Shown here: positions 43,429-52,096 of the stretch, piece after piece
Position numbering within the stretch: position 1 is the first letter of the stretch
Layout of the letters: each line of letters begins with the position of its first letter
Source of the DNA: Alphaproteobacteria bacterium
Lineage (GTDB): Bacteria > Pseudomonadota > Alphaproteobacteria > GCA-2731375
DNA length: 64,000 bases
Reading direction: 5' to 3'
NCBI GenBank assembly: GCA_021776235.1
Contig: JAJFGG010000009.1
Coordinates: forward strand, 1-64,000
Made by a program: the position numbers and the translations under genes
The notes under the pieces: generated by a model
What the model was told of the DNA's origin: nothing
Database searches by the model: none
What the model saw: the letters and a program-made list of their open reading frames with translations, nothing else

Positions 43429-44091
43429 TCACTCACTCTTCTTCCCGCTTTCGGGCGTGACATCCAGAACCCGCGCCCTGCTCAAAATCCTGACAGCGGA
43501 TTTGCAATTCGCCATGCAGGGTTCGCGCTGCTGGCGAAGTTCTGTGAGGGGCCGTGGATCGGGAATGAAATTCGTTTCGTTCGGCAACTTGACGGACAGG
43601 AAGTTCTGCCGCGACAATTCAAACTCTTCGTCCTGCACCAGATCATTCAAATAAAGGATATAGGCCGTAATGGCGTAGATTTCGTCCGGCGTCAGCGATT
43701 GCGCATCGCCAAATGGCATGGCACGGCGAATATAGTCGAACACCGTCGACAGGTAGGGCCAGTAAGAGCCGACCGTCTTGACCGGATTATCCCCCGCAAG
43801 AGACTCGAAGCCACCAGCGAGAGGTGGCCAACGATCCAGACCTTCGCCAAACTCACCGTGGCAGGCGGCACAACGTTCCTGAAAAATCTCTTCGCCTTGC
43901 CTTGCGTCGCCCTTGCCAGGCGGTAAACCCTGGCCGTCCGGGCGGACGTCAATATCCCAGCCCGCGACCTCTTTCGGTGTGGCCTCTCGCCCCAGGGCCA
44001 ACGGCCCGGCCAGACCTGTGCTTTCAACCAGAAATAACCAAATAAGGGCTGCAAGCAGGAATTGCGAAACCCTAGCCACTGACTTCAACAT
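43429..44091 (-). CDS. soxD: SoxD cytochrome c subunit of sulfane dehydrogenase (single-haem form)
   Basis: A 220-residue exported c-type cytochrome with one haem motif CAACH (Cys74-His78). Conserved SoxD elements follow: WPPLAGGFESL, VGSYWPYLSTVFDYIRRAMP and EPCMANC. It is much shorter than the ~380-residue dihaem SoxD of Paracoccus, so this is the monohaem form. It transfers electrons from SoxC-bound sulfane oxidation to a downstream cytochrome. Its start overlaps soxC by 20 bp. Confidence 0.92.
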   Translation of the reverse strand: MLKSVARVSQFLLAALIWLFLVESTGLAGPLALGREATPKEVAGWDIDVRPDGQGLPPGKGDARQGEEIFQERCAACHGEFGEGLDRWPPLAGGFESLAGDNPVKTVGSYWPYLSTVFDYIRRAMPFGDAQSLTPDEIYAITAYILYLNDLVQDEEFELSRQNFLSVKLPNETNFIPDPRPLTELRQQREPCMANCKSAVRILSRARVLDVTPESGKKSE

Positions 44092-45349
44092 TCTCGACCT
44101 CCCCCGACTTCATGACATGCCAGGTTTGAATGCCGTTGTTGTGGTAGATGGAGTTTTCGCCCCGTACCCTGCGCAACTCGTGCTTGCTTGGCTGCACGTA
44201 GCCGGTTTCATCGATACAGCGGGATTGCAGCAGCATGGGCGAGCCGTCCCAGGCAAAATCGTAGTAGAAGCGTGTCAGGCATTTTGAAAATACCGGCCCG
44301 TCGATACGCGCGGTCCGCCAATTTTTGCCGCCATCAAAAGAGACATCGACGCGTTGTATCTTGCCCCGGCCGGACCAGGCCAGACCACTCAAGACCTGCC
44401 GGCCCTTGTTCTCTAGCGGCGCCTGCGGGCTTGGGCTGGTGATCACAGATTTGGCGTCCATGATCCAGGTAAAGCGGCGCGAACTGCCATCCGCCATCAG
44501 GTCGGTATATTTCGAGGTTTCCTCGCGGGTATGCCAGGGTTGATCGCCGACCTCGATGCGGCGGATCCACTTCACCCACATGTTGCCTTCCCATCCTGGT
44601 ACGACCAGGCGGGCCGGATAACCTTGTCCCGGCCGCAAGGCCTCGCCATTCATCTTGAAGGCGATGAAGCAGTCTTCGAGTGCCTTGTCCAACGGCAGGG
44701 AACGGTTCATTCCCGCGGCATCGCCGCCTTCGGGCATCAGCCATTTGGCATTGCTCTTCAGACCAGCTTCATCAAGAATATGCTTCAGCGGCACACCGGT
44801 ATATTGCACGCAGCTGACCATGCCATGGGTAAACTGACAGCCATTCAATTGCGCGCCGCGCCATTCCATGCCGGAATTTGCCGCGCATTCGAGGAAGTAG
44901 AATTTGCTGACCCTTGGAAATCGCTTCAGGTCATCCAGGGTAAAGATCATCGGCTTGTCGACCAGGCCATTGATCATCAAGCGATAGTCGGCTGGATCAA
45001 TTTCCGCAACGCCACTGTGATGACGCTCGAAACAAAGGCCGTTGGGCGTTACGATACCGTCCAGTTCATGCAGCGGAGTGAAGTTTACGGAACTTTCCGT
45101 CGTCGCCGTCAACCAGGCGACATTGCGCCGCACGACATGCTTTTCAAACTCGGACGGGCTGCCATAGGCACGCGCGTCCACGCCGTCGCCCAATGCCTTG
45201 CTGGCATCGGGAATATTTGGCGGCAGGTTTGCAGCACTTCCGGCCGCCGCCCGGCGGCCCGGCAATCCGGCAAGTCCGGTGCCGATGACACCCGCCGTAC
45301 CGGCCAGGAAGCCTCGTCGCGTGGCTTTGTTTACTTTGTTATTGGACAC
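44072..45349 (-). CDS. soxC: SoxC molybdenum sulfane (sulfite) dehydrogenase subunit
   Basis: A 425-residue sulfite-oxidase-fold protein with a Tat signal (TRRGFLAGTAGVIGTGLAG). The molybdenum-ligating Cys is Cys155 in YFLECAANSGMEWRG. The C-terminal dimerisation domain shows VDVSFDGGKNWR. With SoxD it oxidises the sulfane sulfur bound to SoxY in the periplasm. Its presence implies complete thiosulfate oxidation to sulfate without sulfur globules. Overlaps soxD at its 3' end and follows soxB after 32 bp. Confidence 0.95.
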   Translation of the reverse strand: MSNNKVNKATRRGFLAGTAGVIGTGLAGLPGRRAAAGSAANLPPNIPDASKALGDGVDARAYGSPSEFEKHVVRRNVAWLTATTESSVNFTPLHELDGIVTPNGLCFERHHSGVAEIDPADYRLMINGLVDKPMIFTLDDLKRFPRVSKFYFLECAANSGMEWRGAQLNGCQFTHGMVSCVQYTGVPLKHILDEAGLKSNAKWLMPEGGDAAGMNRSLPLDKALEDCFIAFKMNGEALRPGQGYPARLVVPGWEGNMWVKWIRRIEVGDQPWHTREETSKYTDLMADGSSRRFTWIMDAKSVITSPSPQAPLENKGRQVLSGLAWSGRGKIQRVDVSFDGGKNWRTARIDGPVFSKCLTRFYYDFAWDGSPMLLQSRCIDETGYVQPSKHELRRVRGENSIYHNNGIQTWHVMKSGEVENVEVSG

Positions 45350-45381
45350 GGCGCTGTTCCATATTTTCCACCCGATCCCGC

Positions 45382-47070
45382 TTATGTGCCCGTAATCCGG
45401 ACGGCTTCGTTCGGTGGGATGTTAATGCTCTTTTCGGTCTCAATATATTTGGTTACCAGATCGTAAATCGGTGGCCCCTGTGTGCCTTCATTAACGCTGG
45501 CCCAACCGGCCACAACATACTCACGCGCCGGATCAATCGGCTGGCCGTCTTTCAACAGGGTCATTTCCGAAATGCGGCTGCCGATCTTGGCGCCAACGTC
45601 GATGCGGTAACCCATGCCGCCCACGCGGACCATGTCGCCACCCTGCTGATAATAGGGATCCGGGTTGAACAGATTATCCGCAACGTCCTCCAATATTTCC
45701 TTGATGAAAGCGCCCGTAAACTTGCTGCGATAGACGTTTGGGTAGGTGATTGCCGTCACGCTATAGACATCGTCGACGGTGATTGGCTGGCCGGGCAGTA
45801 TGCTGGCGCCCCAACGAAATCCCGGGGACAGGGCGATCTCGGCATCACGCTCCTGCAGCAAGGCCTGGCAGATCAAATCATCAAAGGTGCCGTTAAAATT
45901 GCCCCGGCGGTACAACAGGCTTTCGCTATGGCCCAGAACCCGGCTGGTAGCCGCCGCATAGGGTGCGCGTACTTTCTCGATCATGGCAGACATTTCAGGA
46001 TCAGGTGTAATGGCATCCGAAAAGACCGGCATCAGTTTGAATTTGAAATCCCTGACCTCTCCGCCTTGCACATCAAGATCAAGCCTCGAGAGAAACTTGC
46101 CGTGGCTGCCCGAGGCGATCAGCAGCGTCTTGCCCTGCTTGACCGCGACCGGCAGGGCATCGTGGGTATGGCCGGTCAGGATCACGTCGATGCCTTCAAC
46201 CCGGGAGGCCAGCTTTCGGTCCACGTCGAAACCGTTATGGGATAACAGGATCACCAGATCCGCGCCGCCGGCCCTGACTTCGGCAACATGCCTGCGCATG
46301 TCATCTTCGCGAATTCCAAAGGCCCATTCGGGCATCATGTAACGGGGATTGGCGATGGGCGTGTAGGGGAAGGCCTGGCCGATGACACCTATTCTCACGC
46401 CACCCCGTTCAAAATACTTGATGGCATCGAATACGGGTTCGTCCCATTCCGTGTCGCGGATATTGCCGCAGAGAAAGGGAAAATCCATGGCTTCACTTAA
46501 TTCTTTGACCCTGTCGGTGCCATAGGTGAACTCCCAATGGCCGGTCATGGCATCGGGAGCCAGAAGGTTCATGGTTTCGACCATGTCGGCGCCCCGCGTC
46601 TGCAGCGCCGTATAGCTGCCCTGCCAGGTATCGCCACCGTCGAACAAAAGCGTCTGGGATGGCCGCTCTGCCCGGATCGCCTTTACCAGGGTCGCGATCC
46701 GGTCCACGCCGCCGACCCGGCCATAGGCACGGGCCAGGGCCGTAAAATCCTCGGACGAAAGAGCATGGGCCGCGGCGCTATCAGTCTCAAGGCCGAATTT
46801 TTTTAGGAATGCCGCACCGGTAATGTGCGGCGGCAAACCGCTGTTCTCGCCAACCCCAATATTGACCGATGGCTCCCGGAAATAGATCGGCAGCAATTGG
46901 GCATGCAGATCCGTGAAATGCAGCAATGTGACATTGCCCACGGCTTCGAACGATAATAGCCGTTCCTGATCAAGTTGCTGGCGCGCCGCCGCCCGGGCTA
47001 TCCCGGCAGGGAAGTTTCCCGCCAGCGTAGCAGCCAGCGACAGTTGCCAGAATTCACGTCGCGACAGCAT
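45382..47070 (-). CDS. soxB: SoxB sulfate thiohydrolase
   Basis: A 562-residue binuclear-metal hydrolase with a Tat-like N-terminus (SRREFWQLSLAATLAGN). Metallophosphoesterase-type motifs are present: LLHFTDLHAQL, FDGGDTWQG, LLSHNGFDVD and ILTGHTHDALPV. The SoxB-specific GHWEFTYG is also present. It hydrolyses the terminal sulfonate from SoxY-bound thiosulfate. The gene is separated from soxA by 117 bp. Confidence 0.96.
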   Translation of the reverse strand: MLSRREFWQLSLAATLAGNFPAGIARAAARQQLDQERLLSFEAVGNVTLLHFTDLHAQLLPIYFREPSVNIGVGENSGLPPHITGAAFLKKFGLETDSAAAHALSSEDFTALARAYGRVGGVDRIATLVKAIRAERPSQTLLFDGGDTWQGSYTALQTRGADMVETMNLLAPDAMTGHWEFTYGTDRVKELSEAMDFPFLCGNIRDTEWDEPVFDAIKYFERGGVRIGVIGQAFPYTPIANPRYMMPEWAFGIREDDMRRHVAEVRAGGADLVILLSHNGFDVDRKLASRVEGIDVILTGHTHDALPVAVKQGKTLLIASGSHGKFLSRLDLDVQGGEVRDFKFKLMPVFSDAITPDPEMSAMIEKVRAPYAAATSRVLGHSESLLYRRGNFNGTFDDLICQALLQERDAEIALSPGFRWGASILPGQPITVDDVYSVTAITYPNVYRSKFTGAFIKEILEDVADNLFNPDPYYQQGGDMVRVGGMGYRIDVGAKIGSRISEMTLLKDGQPIDPAREYVVAGWASVNEGTQGPPIYDLVTKYIETEKSINIPPNEAVRITGT

Positions 47071-47187
47071 CTATATTCACATCCAATACAATTTGTCGTG
47101 CCAGGTTAGGTATTGCGCGGGAAGCCCGAGGACTTTTACCTTCAAGATAAATCCACCGGCTCCCCGCGCCGAAATCGGCTACCCCAA

Positions 47188-48003
47188 TCAGTTCCGCACA
47201 GCCGGAGTCTCGACCGGCAGGCCGACGCCGCGGGTTGCCAGGTACAACTCCAGGGCAACAAATTCATCGGAGCCCACTTTGTATGGCGTTGCCCGGATAT
47301 TCTTCATGCAGCCCTTGAAACGGCGATGAATGGAGCCGATCTTCTGCCACTTGAAGCGATAGGTGGGGAAGCCGTTGGATTGGCCCTGGCTCAACATATC
47401 GGCACGAATACGGTTGCCGTAGTTGTCCTCGTGGCAGCTGGAACACGCCATGTCCAACTGGCCGACACGCTGGTAGTAGAGTTTCTTGCCTCTTTCCGCC
47501 CAACTTGCCGCAGGCCCTTCCGCGCTTACATTGACCGGCTTACCCCTCGATTGATGCCGGACATACGTCGTCATGGACAGCAACGGACCGGATTCCCATT
47601 TCCAGGGCTTGGCCCCCATGTTGTCTTTCCGGCAGGTGTTGATGCGTTGTTCCAAACTGACCGGTTTACCGACCTTGTCATCCCACTTCGGATAGACGGT
47701 ACCAACGGTGGCCATGGATTCTGTGGCGTCGTCATGGCAGCTGGCGCAGGATTTGCCCGCGCTGCCGTCGGTTTGCGACCATAACTCTTCGCCCTGCTCG
47801 ACCCAGATGAAGCCGGGATTCTGGATATCGTCATCCTGTAGCACCTTGGTTTCCTTGCTCCTGTATTCGTAGCCCGAGATGATCTCGGACAGCGCATGGC
47901 CATTGGGCGGCTTAATGGCCACTCGTTTCATCTCGGCTTTGGCGCTGGCCGCGATCGCCAGCCCAATGGCTGTCGCGACCGCTAACATCAATATCTTTTT
48001 CAT
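47188..48003 (-). CDS. soxA: SoxA dihaem cytochrome c subunit
   Basis: A 271-residue exported protein with two haem motifs, CASCHDD and CSSCHEDN. The catalytic Cys ligand lies in RFKGCMKNIRA. With SoxX it couples thiosulfate to the Cys of SoxY. The dihaem form corresponds to the Paracoccus-type SoxA. Confidence 0.95.
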   Translation of the reverse strand: MKKILMLAVATAIGLAIAASAKAEMKRVAIKPPNGHALSEIISGYEYRSKETKVLQDDDIQNPGFIWVEQGEELWSQTDGSAGKSCASCHDDATESMATVGTVYPKWDDKVGKPVSLEQRINTCRKDNMGAKPWKWESGPLLSMTTYVRHQSRGKPVNVSAEGPAASWAERGKKLYYQRVGQLDMACSSCHEDNYGNRIRADMLSQGQSNGFPTYRFKWQKIGSIHRRFKGCMKNIRATPYKVGSDEFVALELYLATRGVGLPVETPAVRN

Positions 48004-48052
48004 ATGATCCCCCTGCTTTTAAGGATGTCGTGGCGGCACTATGTTGCCAGTC

Positions 48053-48379
48053 TCAGGCGACGGTGATTTTTTGCGATTTCTTGAAGACATCGCCATTGTC
48101 GGCGGTCCAGGTGAATTGAAACTCGCCTGACTCCTCTATTTTGGCGGTGAACTGCAGATACGGGTTGGCGGAAACCGCCGGCTCGATATCGCAGGAGAAA
48201 ACCGTCGCGCCGTTGAATTCACACGTGAATTTGTTGATGATCTGGCGCGGAATTTTCTCGCCCTTCTTATCCTTGCGCTGGCCCGACTCCATCTTGTGGG
48301 AAATCAGGGTCTTCAAGGTAATCACGTCGCCTTTCGCTGCCTTCTTCGGCACTTTGATACGCGGCTTGGATTTAGCCAT
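48053..48379 (-). CDS. soxZ: SoxZ sulfur-carrier partner
   Basis: A 108-residue protein without signal peptide, as usual; it is exported in complex with SoxY. It shows KAAKGDVITLKTLISHKMES, FTCEFNGATVFSCDIEP and VSANPYLQFTAKIEESG, typical of SoxZ. It forms the SoxYZ carrier on which intermediates are processed. 31 bp after soxY. Confidence 0.95.
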   Translation of the reverse strand: MAKSKPRIKVPKKAAKGDVITLKTLISHKMESGQRKDKKGEKIPRQIINKFTCEFNGATVFSCDIEPAVSANPYLQFTAKIEESGEFQFTWTADNGDVFKKSQKITVA

Positions 48380-48410
48380 TGAACTGTCTCCTATCGAAAT
48401 TCGTTGGTTG

Positions 48411-48863
48411 TCAGCCGCCGCAGCCGCCGATTGTGACTTTGACGACGCTCTTGACCATGCGTACCGAGCCGTCGCTCATTCTGGCTACGGCAACGACGTT
48501 CTGTGTCTTGGCCAATCGCATGCGCGTCGATGCCTCGGCGCTGCCGCTCATGTGTGAAAAATTGAATGTGATCACGCCAGGCAGTGGATTGCCCTCGGCG
48601 AGAACCATAACCTGTTGAACATGATCGGCCTTGGTCATGGGGCTGCCGACCGACACCGACATGGGTACGGTGTTGCCGTTCTCCGCAATTTCCGGCAGAT
48701 CGAGTTCGATACCGCCTTCCCTAATCATGGCGGTGCCGGCGAATTTCTTCACCCGCATTTCGAATTCCGAGCCAGCAGCCAGGATTGGCGCCACGGGCAG
48801 CATAGTGATCACCGCCGCACCCGAACCAAGGGCCAGCATCTGGCGACGTGTCAGTTGTTGCAT
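48411..48863 (-). CDS. soxY: SoxY sulfur carrier protein
   Basis: A 150-residue carrier with a Tat signal (TRRQMLALGSGAAVITML) and the swinging arm VKVTIGGCGG at the very C-terminus. The Cys is where thiosulfate and intermediates are bound. Located between soxX and soxZ. Confidence 0.96.
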   Translation of the reverse strand: MQQLTRRQMLALGSGAAVITMLPVAPILAAGSEFEMRVKKFAGTAMIREGGIELDLPEIAENGNTVPMSVSVGSPMTKADHVQQVMVLAEGNPLPGVITFNFSHMSGSAEASTRMRLAKTQNVVAVARMSDGSVRMVKSVVKVTIGGCGG

Positions 48864-48888
48864 TTGTTCCTCCTCAATAATACGTCGT

Positions 48889-49344
48889 TCATTTGAGTTG
48901 ATTCAAATAGGCCAGAATATCCTCGACCTGCTGTGCGGTGAGGATCGTCTTGCCCATAAATTTCTTGGCGATGCGTGTGTAACCGTCGGCGATGTAAAAG
49001 GACGGCATGATCGTGTCTTCGAAGACAACCTTCGAATCGACCAGGATCATACGTAATTCGGCCTCTTTCCAACGCCCGGAGACGCCATCAAGAGATGGGC
49101 CAACTTCGCCATGGAACGGTTGATCTTTCAGCGCGGAGGACGAATGACAGGCCAGACAATTGCCCTGTTTGCGATTCAGCAATGCCTTTTTTCCGCGCCC
49201 CGGATCACCGGCTTCCATTGTCAGTGATTTGGGTATCGTCTTGTCGATAACCTCGAATGCCACCGGTGCGGCGCAGACCGGCAAAGCGAAGCCAACGGCA
49301 ACGGCCAACGCCGTAACAAGCCTTGTTGCGTTGAGTTTCATCAT
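48889..49344 (-). CDS. soxX: SoxX monohaem cytochrome c subunit
   Basis: A 151-residue exported cytochrome from ATG 49344 (MMKLNATRL), with GGAGAG upstream. The frame extends to 49410 but the extension crosses the operator. The haem motif is CLACH (Cys63-His67), and the distal Met is likely in DTIMPSFY. Pairs with SoxA. First gene after the soxW-soxX operator. Confidence 0.94.
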   Translation of the reverse strand: MMKLNATRLVTALAVAVGFALPVCAAPVAFEVIDKTIPKSLTMEAGDPGRGKKALLNRKQGNCLACHSSSALKDQPFHGEVGPSLDGVSGRWKEAELRMILVDSKVVFEDTIMPSFYIADGYTRIAKKFMGKTILTAQQVEDILAYLNQLK

Positions 49345-49406
49345 ACTATTCTCCTCTCCCTGGGATCCTTTTTTGCATGGTCTGAACCGAAATCCGGACC
49401 GCGAAT

Positions 49407-49426
49407 ACATATGAAAACTTGCATGT
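49407..49426. promoter_or_regulatory. SoxR-type operator 1 (soxW-soxX)
   Basis: ACATATGAAAACTTGCATGT, an imperfect inverted repeat. It matches operator 2 at 17 of 20 bases. It lies 62 bp upstream of soxX, in the region where Paracoccus pantotrophus SoxR binds. Confidence 0.8.
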
Positions 49427-49468
49427 TTTCTCGCACATCTCCCCCATTGCAGTCGGATAGTTTCATCT

Positions 49469-50050
49469 TCAGGTGGCCTGTTTCAGATAGTTGCGAAAGC
49501 TCAAGCGCTCGTAGGCGCGCTGCTCCACGTACATGAACATCTTCAAAAAATGATTCGGCTTCATGTATCCCGCAAGACGGCTGACTTCCCGCTGCCTCGG
49601 CTTGGTATCCGCGCCAAAATCAGCAACGGAAGGGAAAAACTGTATCGTTGGGGTGAAGCTGACACTGTACTTCCGAGCCAGTTTACGCTCCGAAAGCTCT
49701 TCGCCGTCAAAGTCCACGACCTTTCGTGAGCCAATCAGGTTGAGCTGCAATATTTCGAAATTCGTTCTGATGAAGGCAAGAATATCCGGCCGCGCAAAAT
49801 TAACGAGATGAGTTTCCCTGCAATAGGGACAACCCTTCAGCTCCCAGATGACGGCAAACCGTTTGCCGTTTGCGGCACTTTCGCTAAGGTCATCGGCCAG
49901 TTCCAGAAAACTTTCGAGAAACCAAGGTTGATGATAAAGCCCATCATCACCCAACACCGGACCGCTGTCAGAGGCCCCGGCGAGCGGCGGCAAAACCATG
50001 CTGCCCGTCAAGCTCCCCAAGGCCAAAACTGCGGTCCTGCGTGTCATCAT
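49469..50050 (-). CDS. soxW: SoxW-like periplasmic thioredoxin
   Basis: About 193 residues from ATG 50050 (MMTRRTAVLALGS). A Tat-like signal is followed by a thioredoxin-like fold with CxxC Cys74-Cys77 (KGCPYCRETH) and cis-Pro in SFTPTIQFF. SoxW proteins keep Sox components reduced using electrons from SoxV. The extension to 50236 crosses operator 2 and the divergent gene, so it is rejected. Confidence 0.85.
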   Translation of the reverse strand: MMTRRTAVLALGSLTGSMVLPPLAGASDSGPVLGDDGLYHQPWFLESFLELADDLSESAANGKRFAVIWELKGCPYCRETHLVNFARPDILAFIRTNFEILQLNLIGSRKVVDFDGEELSERKLARKYSVSFTPTIQFFPSVADFGADTKPRQREVSRLAGYMKPNHFLKMFMYVEQRAYERLSFRNYLKQAT

Positions 50051-50081
50051 TTCGATGATCTCCCCACGCTCTTTACGCTTC

Positions 50082-50101
50082 ACATATAATAATTTGCATG
50101 T
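50082..50101. promoter_or_regulatory. SoxR-type operator 2 (soxW-divergent gene)
   Basis: ACATATAATAATTTGCATGT, extended by C and G to CACAT...ATGTG. A TATAAT is embedded at 50085-50090 on the plus strand, so binding would cover a -10. It lies 46 bp ahead of the gene at 50148. Confidence 0.8.
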
Positions 50102-50147
50102 GAAGGTAGGTGAGAACATATCGCTTGGCAAGTAAATTAGTGGGATT

Positions 50148-50885
50148 ATGACAATGGCGAACTTCACCAGGGCCTTTTTCTGCCTGCTGGCAACATGCCT
50201 TTTCGCGGCGCCGGCCGCCGCCGAAGTAAGCCGCACCAGTGAATTCCACCGCGCCTTGGGTCAGGCAATGTCCCATCTTCGAACAGCGAACGGATATCTA
50301 AGAACCCGGAATGGGGACCTAGCGGCAATTGAGCTGGAAGGCCTGATCGAAAGCTGGAAAATGGTTGCCACGGCGTCTTCGCCCGCGCCCGATGCCTATG
50401 CCGAGGATCTCGGGTTCGGCGCGGCCATCCGTTCGGCGGCCGATGCTATGACGATGGCTCTGCGGCAGGCAGACCAGGGCGAGCTTATGGCGGCGCGTAA
50501 TATACTGCTCAGAATCCGCCGTGACTTGTCGCTGATGCGGCGGCGCAACGGTCAGGTCATGCTGGCGGATTGCATTTTGGACCTGAATGACGCCGGCCAG
50601 CCGTTTTGGCTATACTATCGGATACAGCCGGATTGGAATGTTTTCAAAGTCCAATATGACATGATCACCCGGGCCGGAAATTATCTCTATCTGCTGCGTC
50701 GATGCGATGCATCGGCGCCGAAGGCCGTTCGAGAAGATCCCGAATTCCGCCGCCTGATCGACGGGGCAACTGATAGTTTATCCAGGATGCCGCAGGTCGT
50801 CCAAGACCGGAATAGTAATCTGCTGGATCGGATTTTGGGCCAGCTGCGGTCTATTGACAGGTTGCTGCACTTTCGCTTTGGCTGA
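50148..50885 (+). CDS. Secreted protein of unknown function in the sox locus
   Basis: A 245-residue protein (or 243 from ATG 50154) with a signal peptide ending near FAAPAAAEVSR. I do not recognise a family. The mature part is predicted mostly helical, with LRTANGYLRTRNGDLAAIEL, ALRQADQGELMAARNILLRI and a Cys pair far apart (ADCILDLN and LRRCDAS). No CxxCH, CxxC or TM. A SoxR-type operator lies just upstream, and it is flanked by soxW and soxV/ccdA. It is therefore probably induced with the sox genes and acts in the periplasm. Confidence 0.8.
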   Translation: MTMANFTRAFFCLLATCLFAAPAAAEVSRTSEFHRALGQAMSHLRTANGYLRTRNGDLAAIELEGLIESWKMVATASSPAPDAYAEDLGFGAAIRSAADAMTMALRQADQGELMAARNILLRIRRDLSLMRRRNGQVMLADCILDLNDAGQPFWLYYRIQPDWNVFKVQYDMITRAGNYLYLLRRCDASAPKAVREDPEFRRLIDGATDSLSRMPQVVQDRNSNLLDRILGQLRSIDRLLHFRFG

Positions 50886-50897
50886 TGGCATCAGGCC

Positions 50898-51635
50898 CTA
50901 GCCAATGCGGCCCAAACCGGGAAACGTCTCCAAAATCCAAAAAGAAATTTCCGGCACCGCGCCAAATATGAACAACAATCCCGTGGCCACCAGCAGGGCC
51001 CCGGTGATTTTTTCGATCAAAGCCATCCGGCGTTTTACCTTGGCAGCCCAGCGCAAAAAGCGTGGTGCGAACGCTGCCGCGCCAATAAATGGCAGCCCAA
51101 TCCCCAGGGCGTAGGACGCCAACAGATAGCCGCCCTCCAACATGCTCTCCTCCGCCCCGGCAACCATAAGGATGACAGCGAGTACCGGGCCGACACATGG
51201 CGTCCAGCCAAAGGCAAAAGCCAGTCCCATTAAATAGGCCCCGGCAAGGCCCGCGGCTTGCCCATCGACATTAATGCGCAATTCCCGGTAAAGGGCATTG
51301 ATCCGCAAGACGCCAGCGAAATGCAGCCCGGCAAGAATGATGACGCCCCCGGCGACGCGCGCCAAAACATCAAAATATTCGCTGACAATCTGCCCCAGGT
51401 AGGACGCCGCCAAGCCCAGCAGCACGAAAACCGTCGAGAACCCGGCCACGAAACTGACGGCTGAAATGATGGTTCTGCGGGTGACATCATGGCCTGTCGC
51501 TTCGCCGCTGAATTGCTGAAAGCTGATACCGGCGATGAAACATAGATAGGGCGGGACAATTGGCAACACGCATGGCGACAGGAATGACAGCAGGCCCGCC
51601 AGAAAGGCACCCAATATGCCAATATCCATGCCCAT
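50898..51635 (-). CDS. soxV: SoxV/CcdA-type thiol-disulfide membrane transporter
   Basis: A 245-residue, six-TM CcdA-like protein. The redox cysteines are in FLSPCVLPIVPPYLCFIAG and FGWTPCVGPVLAVIL. It moves reductant from cytoplasmic thioredoxin to periplasmic SoxW/SoxS. GAAGGAA precedes the ATG. It is divergent from soxS and convergent with the unknown gene. Its -10-like TATAAT lies in operator 3. A general CcdA role in cytochrome c maturation is an alternative. Confidence 0.9.
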   Translation of the reverse strand: MGMDIGILGAFLAGLLSFLSPCVLPIVPPYLCFIAGISFQQFSGEATGHDVTRRTIISAVSFVAGFSTVFVLLGLAASYLGQIVSEYFDVLARVAGGVIILAGLHFAGVLRINALYRELRINVDGQAAGLAGAYLMGLAFAFGWTPCVGPVLAVILMVAGAEESMLEGGYLLASYALGIGLPFIGAAAFAPRFLRWAAKVKRRMALIEKITGALLVATGLLFIFGAVPEISFWILETFPGLGRIG

Positions 51636-51650
51636 GAAAATTCCTTCAAT

Positions 51651-51670
51651 ACATGCATAAAATTATATGT
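51651..51670. promoter_or_regulatory. SoxR-type operator 3 (soxV-soxS)
   Basis: ACATGCATAAAATTATATGT; its reverse complement matches operator 2 at 17 of 20 positions. It abuts a perfect TATAAT (51670-51675) for soxS, and contains TATAAT on the minus strand (51667-51662) for soxV. Confidence 0.82.
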
Positions 51671-51694
51671 ATAATGACTTAGAGCGTTTATTGG

Positions 51695-52096
51695 ATGCAG
51701 GCAAGTGCTATGCGGCTACACCTCGCCTTGATCGTTATGCTGCTGACGACGTCACCAACCTATGGTGCGCAACTGGTGATGTTTAAGAGCGACACCTGTG
51801 AATGGTGCGAAACGTGGGATGACGTTATCGCGCCGATCTATCCAAAAACCGCCGAAGGACGTCAGGCGCCGTTGCGCCGCGTTGATATTCACGATACCCG
51901 CCCCCCCGATCTGGAACATTTGCGCGGCATTCATTTCACGCCAACCTTTGTCTTGATCGCCGAGGGACGTGAGATTGGCCGCATTACGGGCTATCCAGGC
52001 GAGGACTTCTTCTGGGGCCTTTTGGAACAACTGATCAGAAAGTTGCCGGCAACGGTGGCTGCATCATGCAAGAAAGAGGGTCTAACGAAATGCTGA
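51695..52096 (+). CDS. soxS: SoxS-like periplasmic thioredoxin
   Basis: A 133-residue exported thioredoxin-fold protein (alternative start 51710). The signal peptide ends near PTYGA. The redox motif is CEWC (Cys35-Cys38) and the cis-Pro is in HFTPTFVLIAEG. SoxS reactivates SoxY in the Paracoccus system. Its 3' end overlaps the start region of the next gene. Confidence 0.88.
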   Translation: MQASAMRLHLALIVMLLTTSPTYGAQLVMFKSDTCEWCETWDDVIAPIYPKTAEGRQAPLRRVDIHDTRPPDLEHLRGIHFTPTFVLIAEGREIGRITGYPGEDFFWGLLEQLIRKLPATVAASCKKEGLTKC

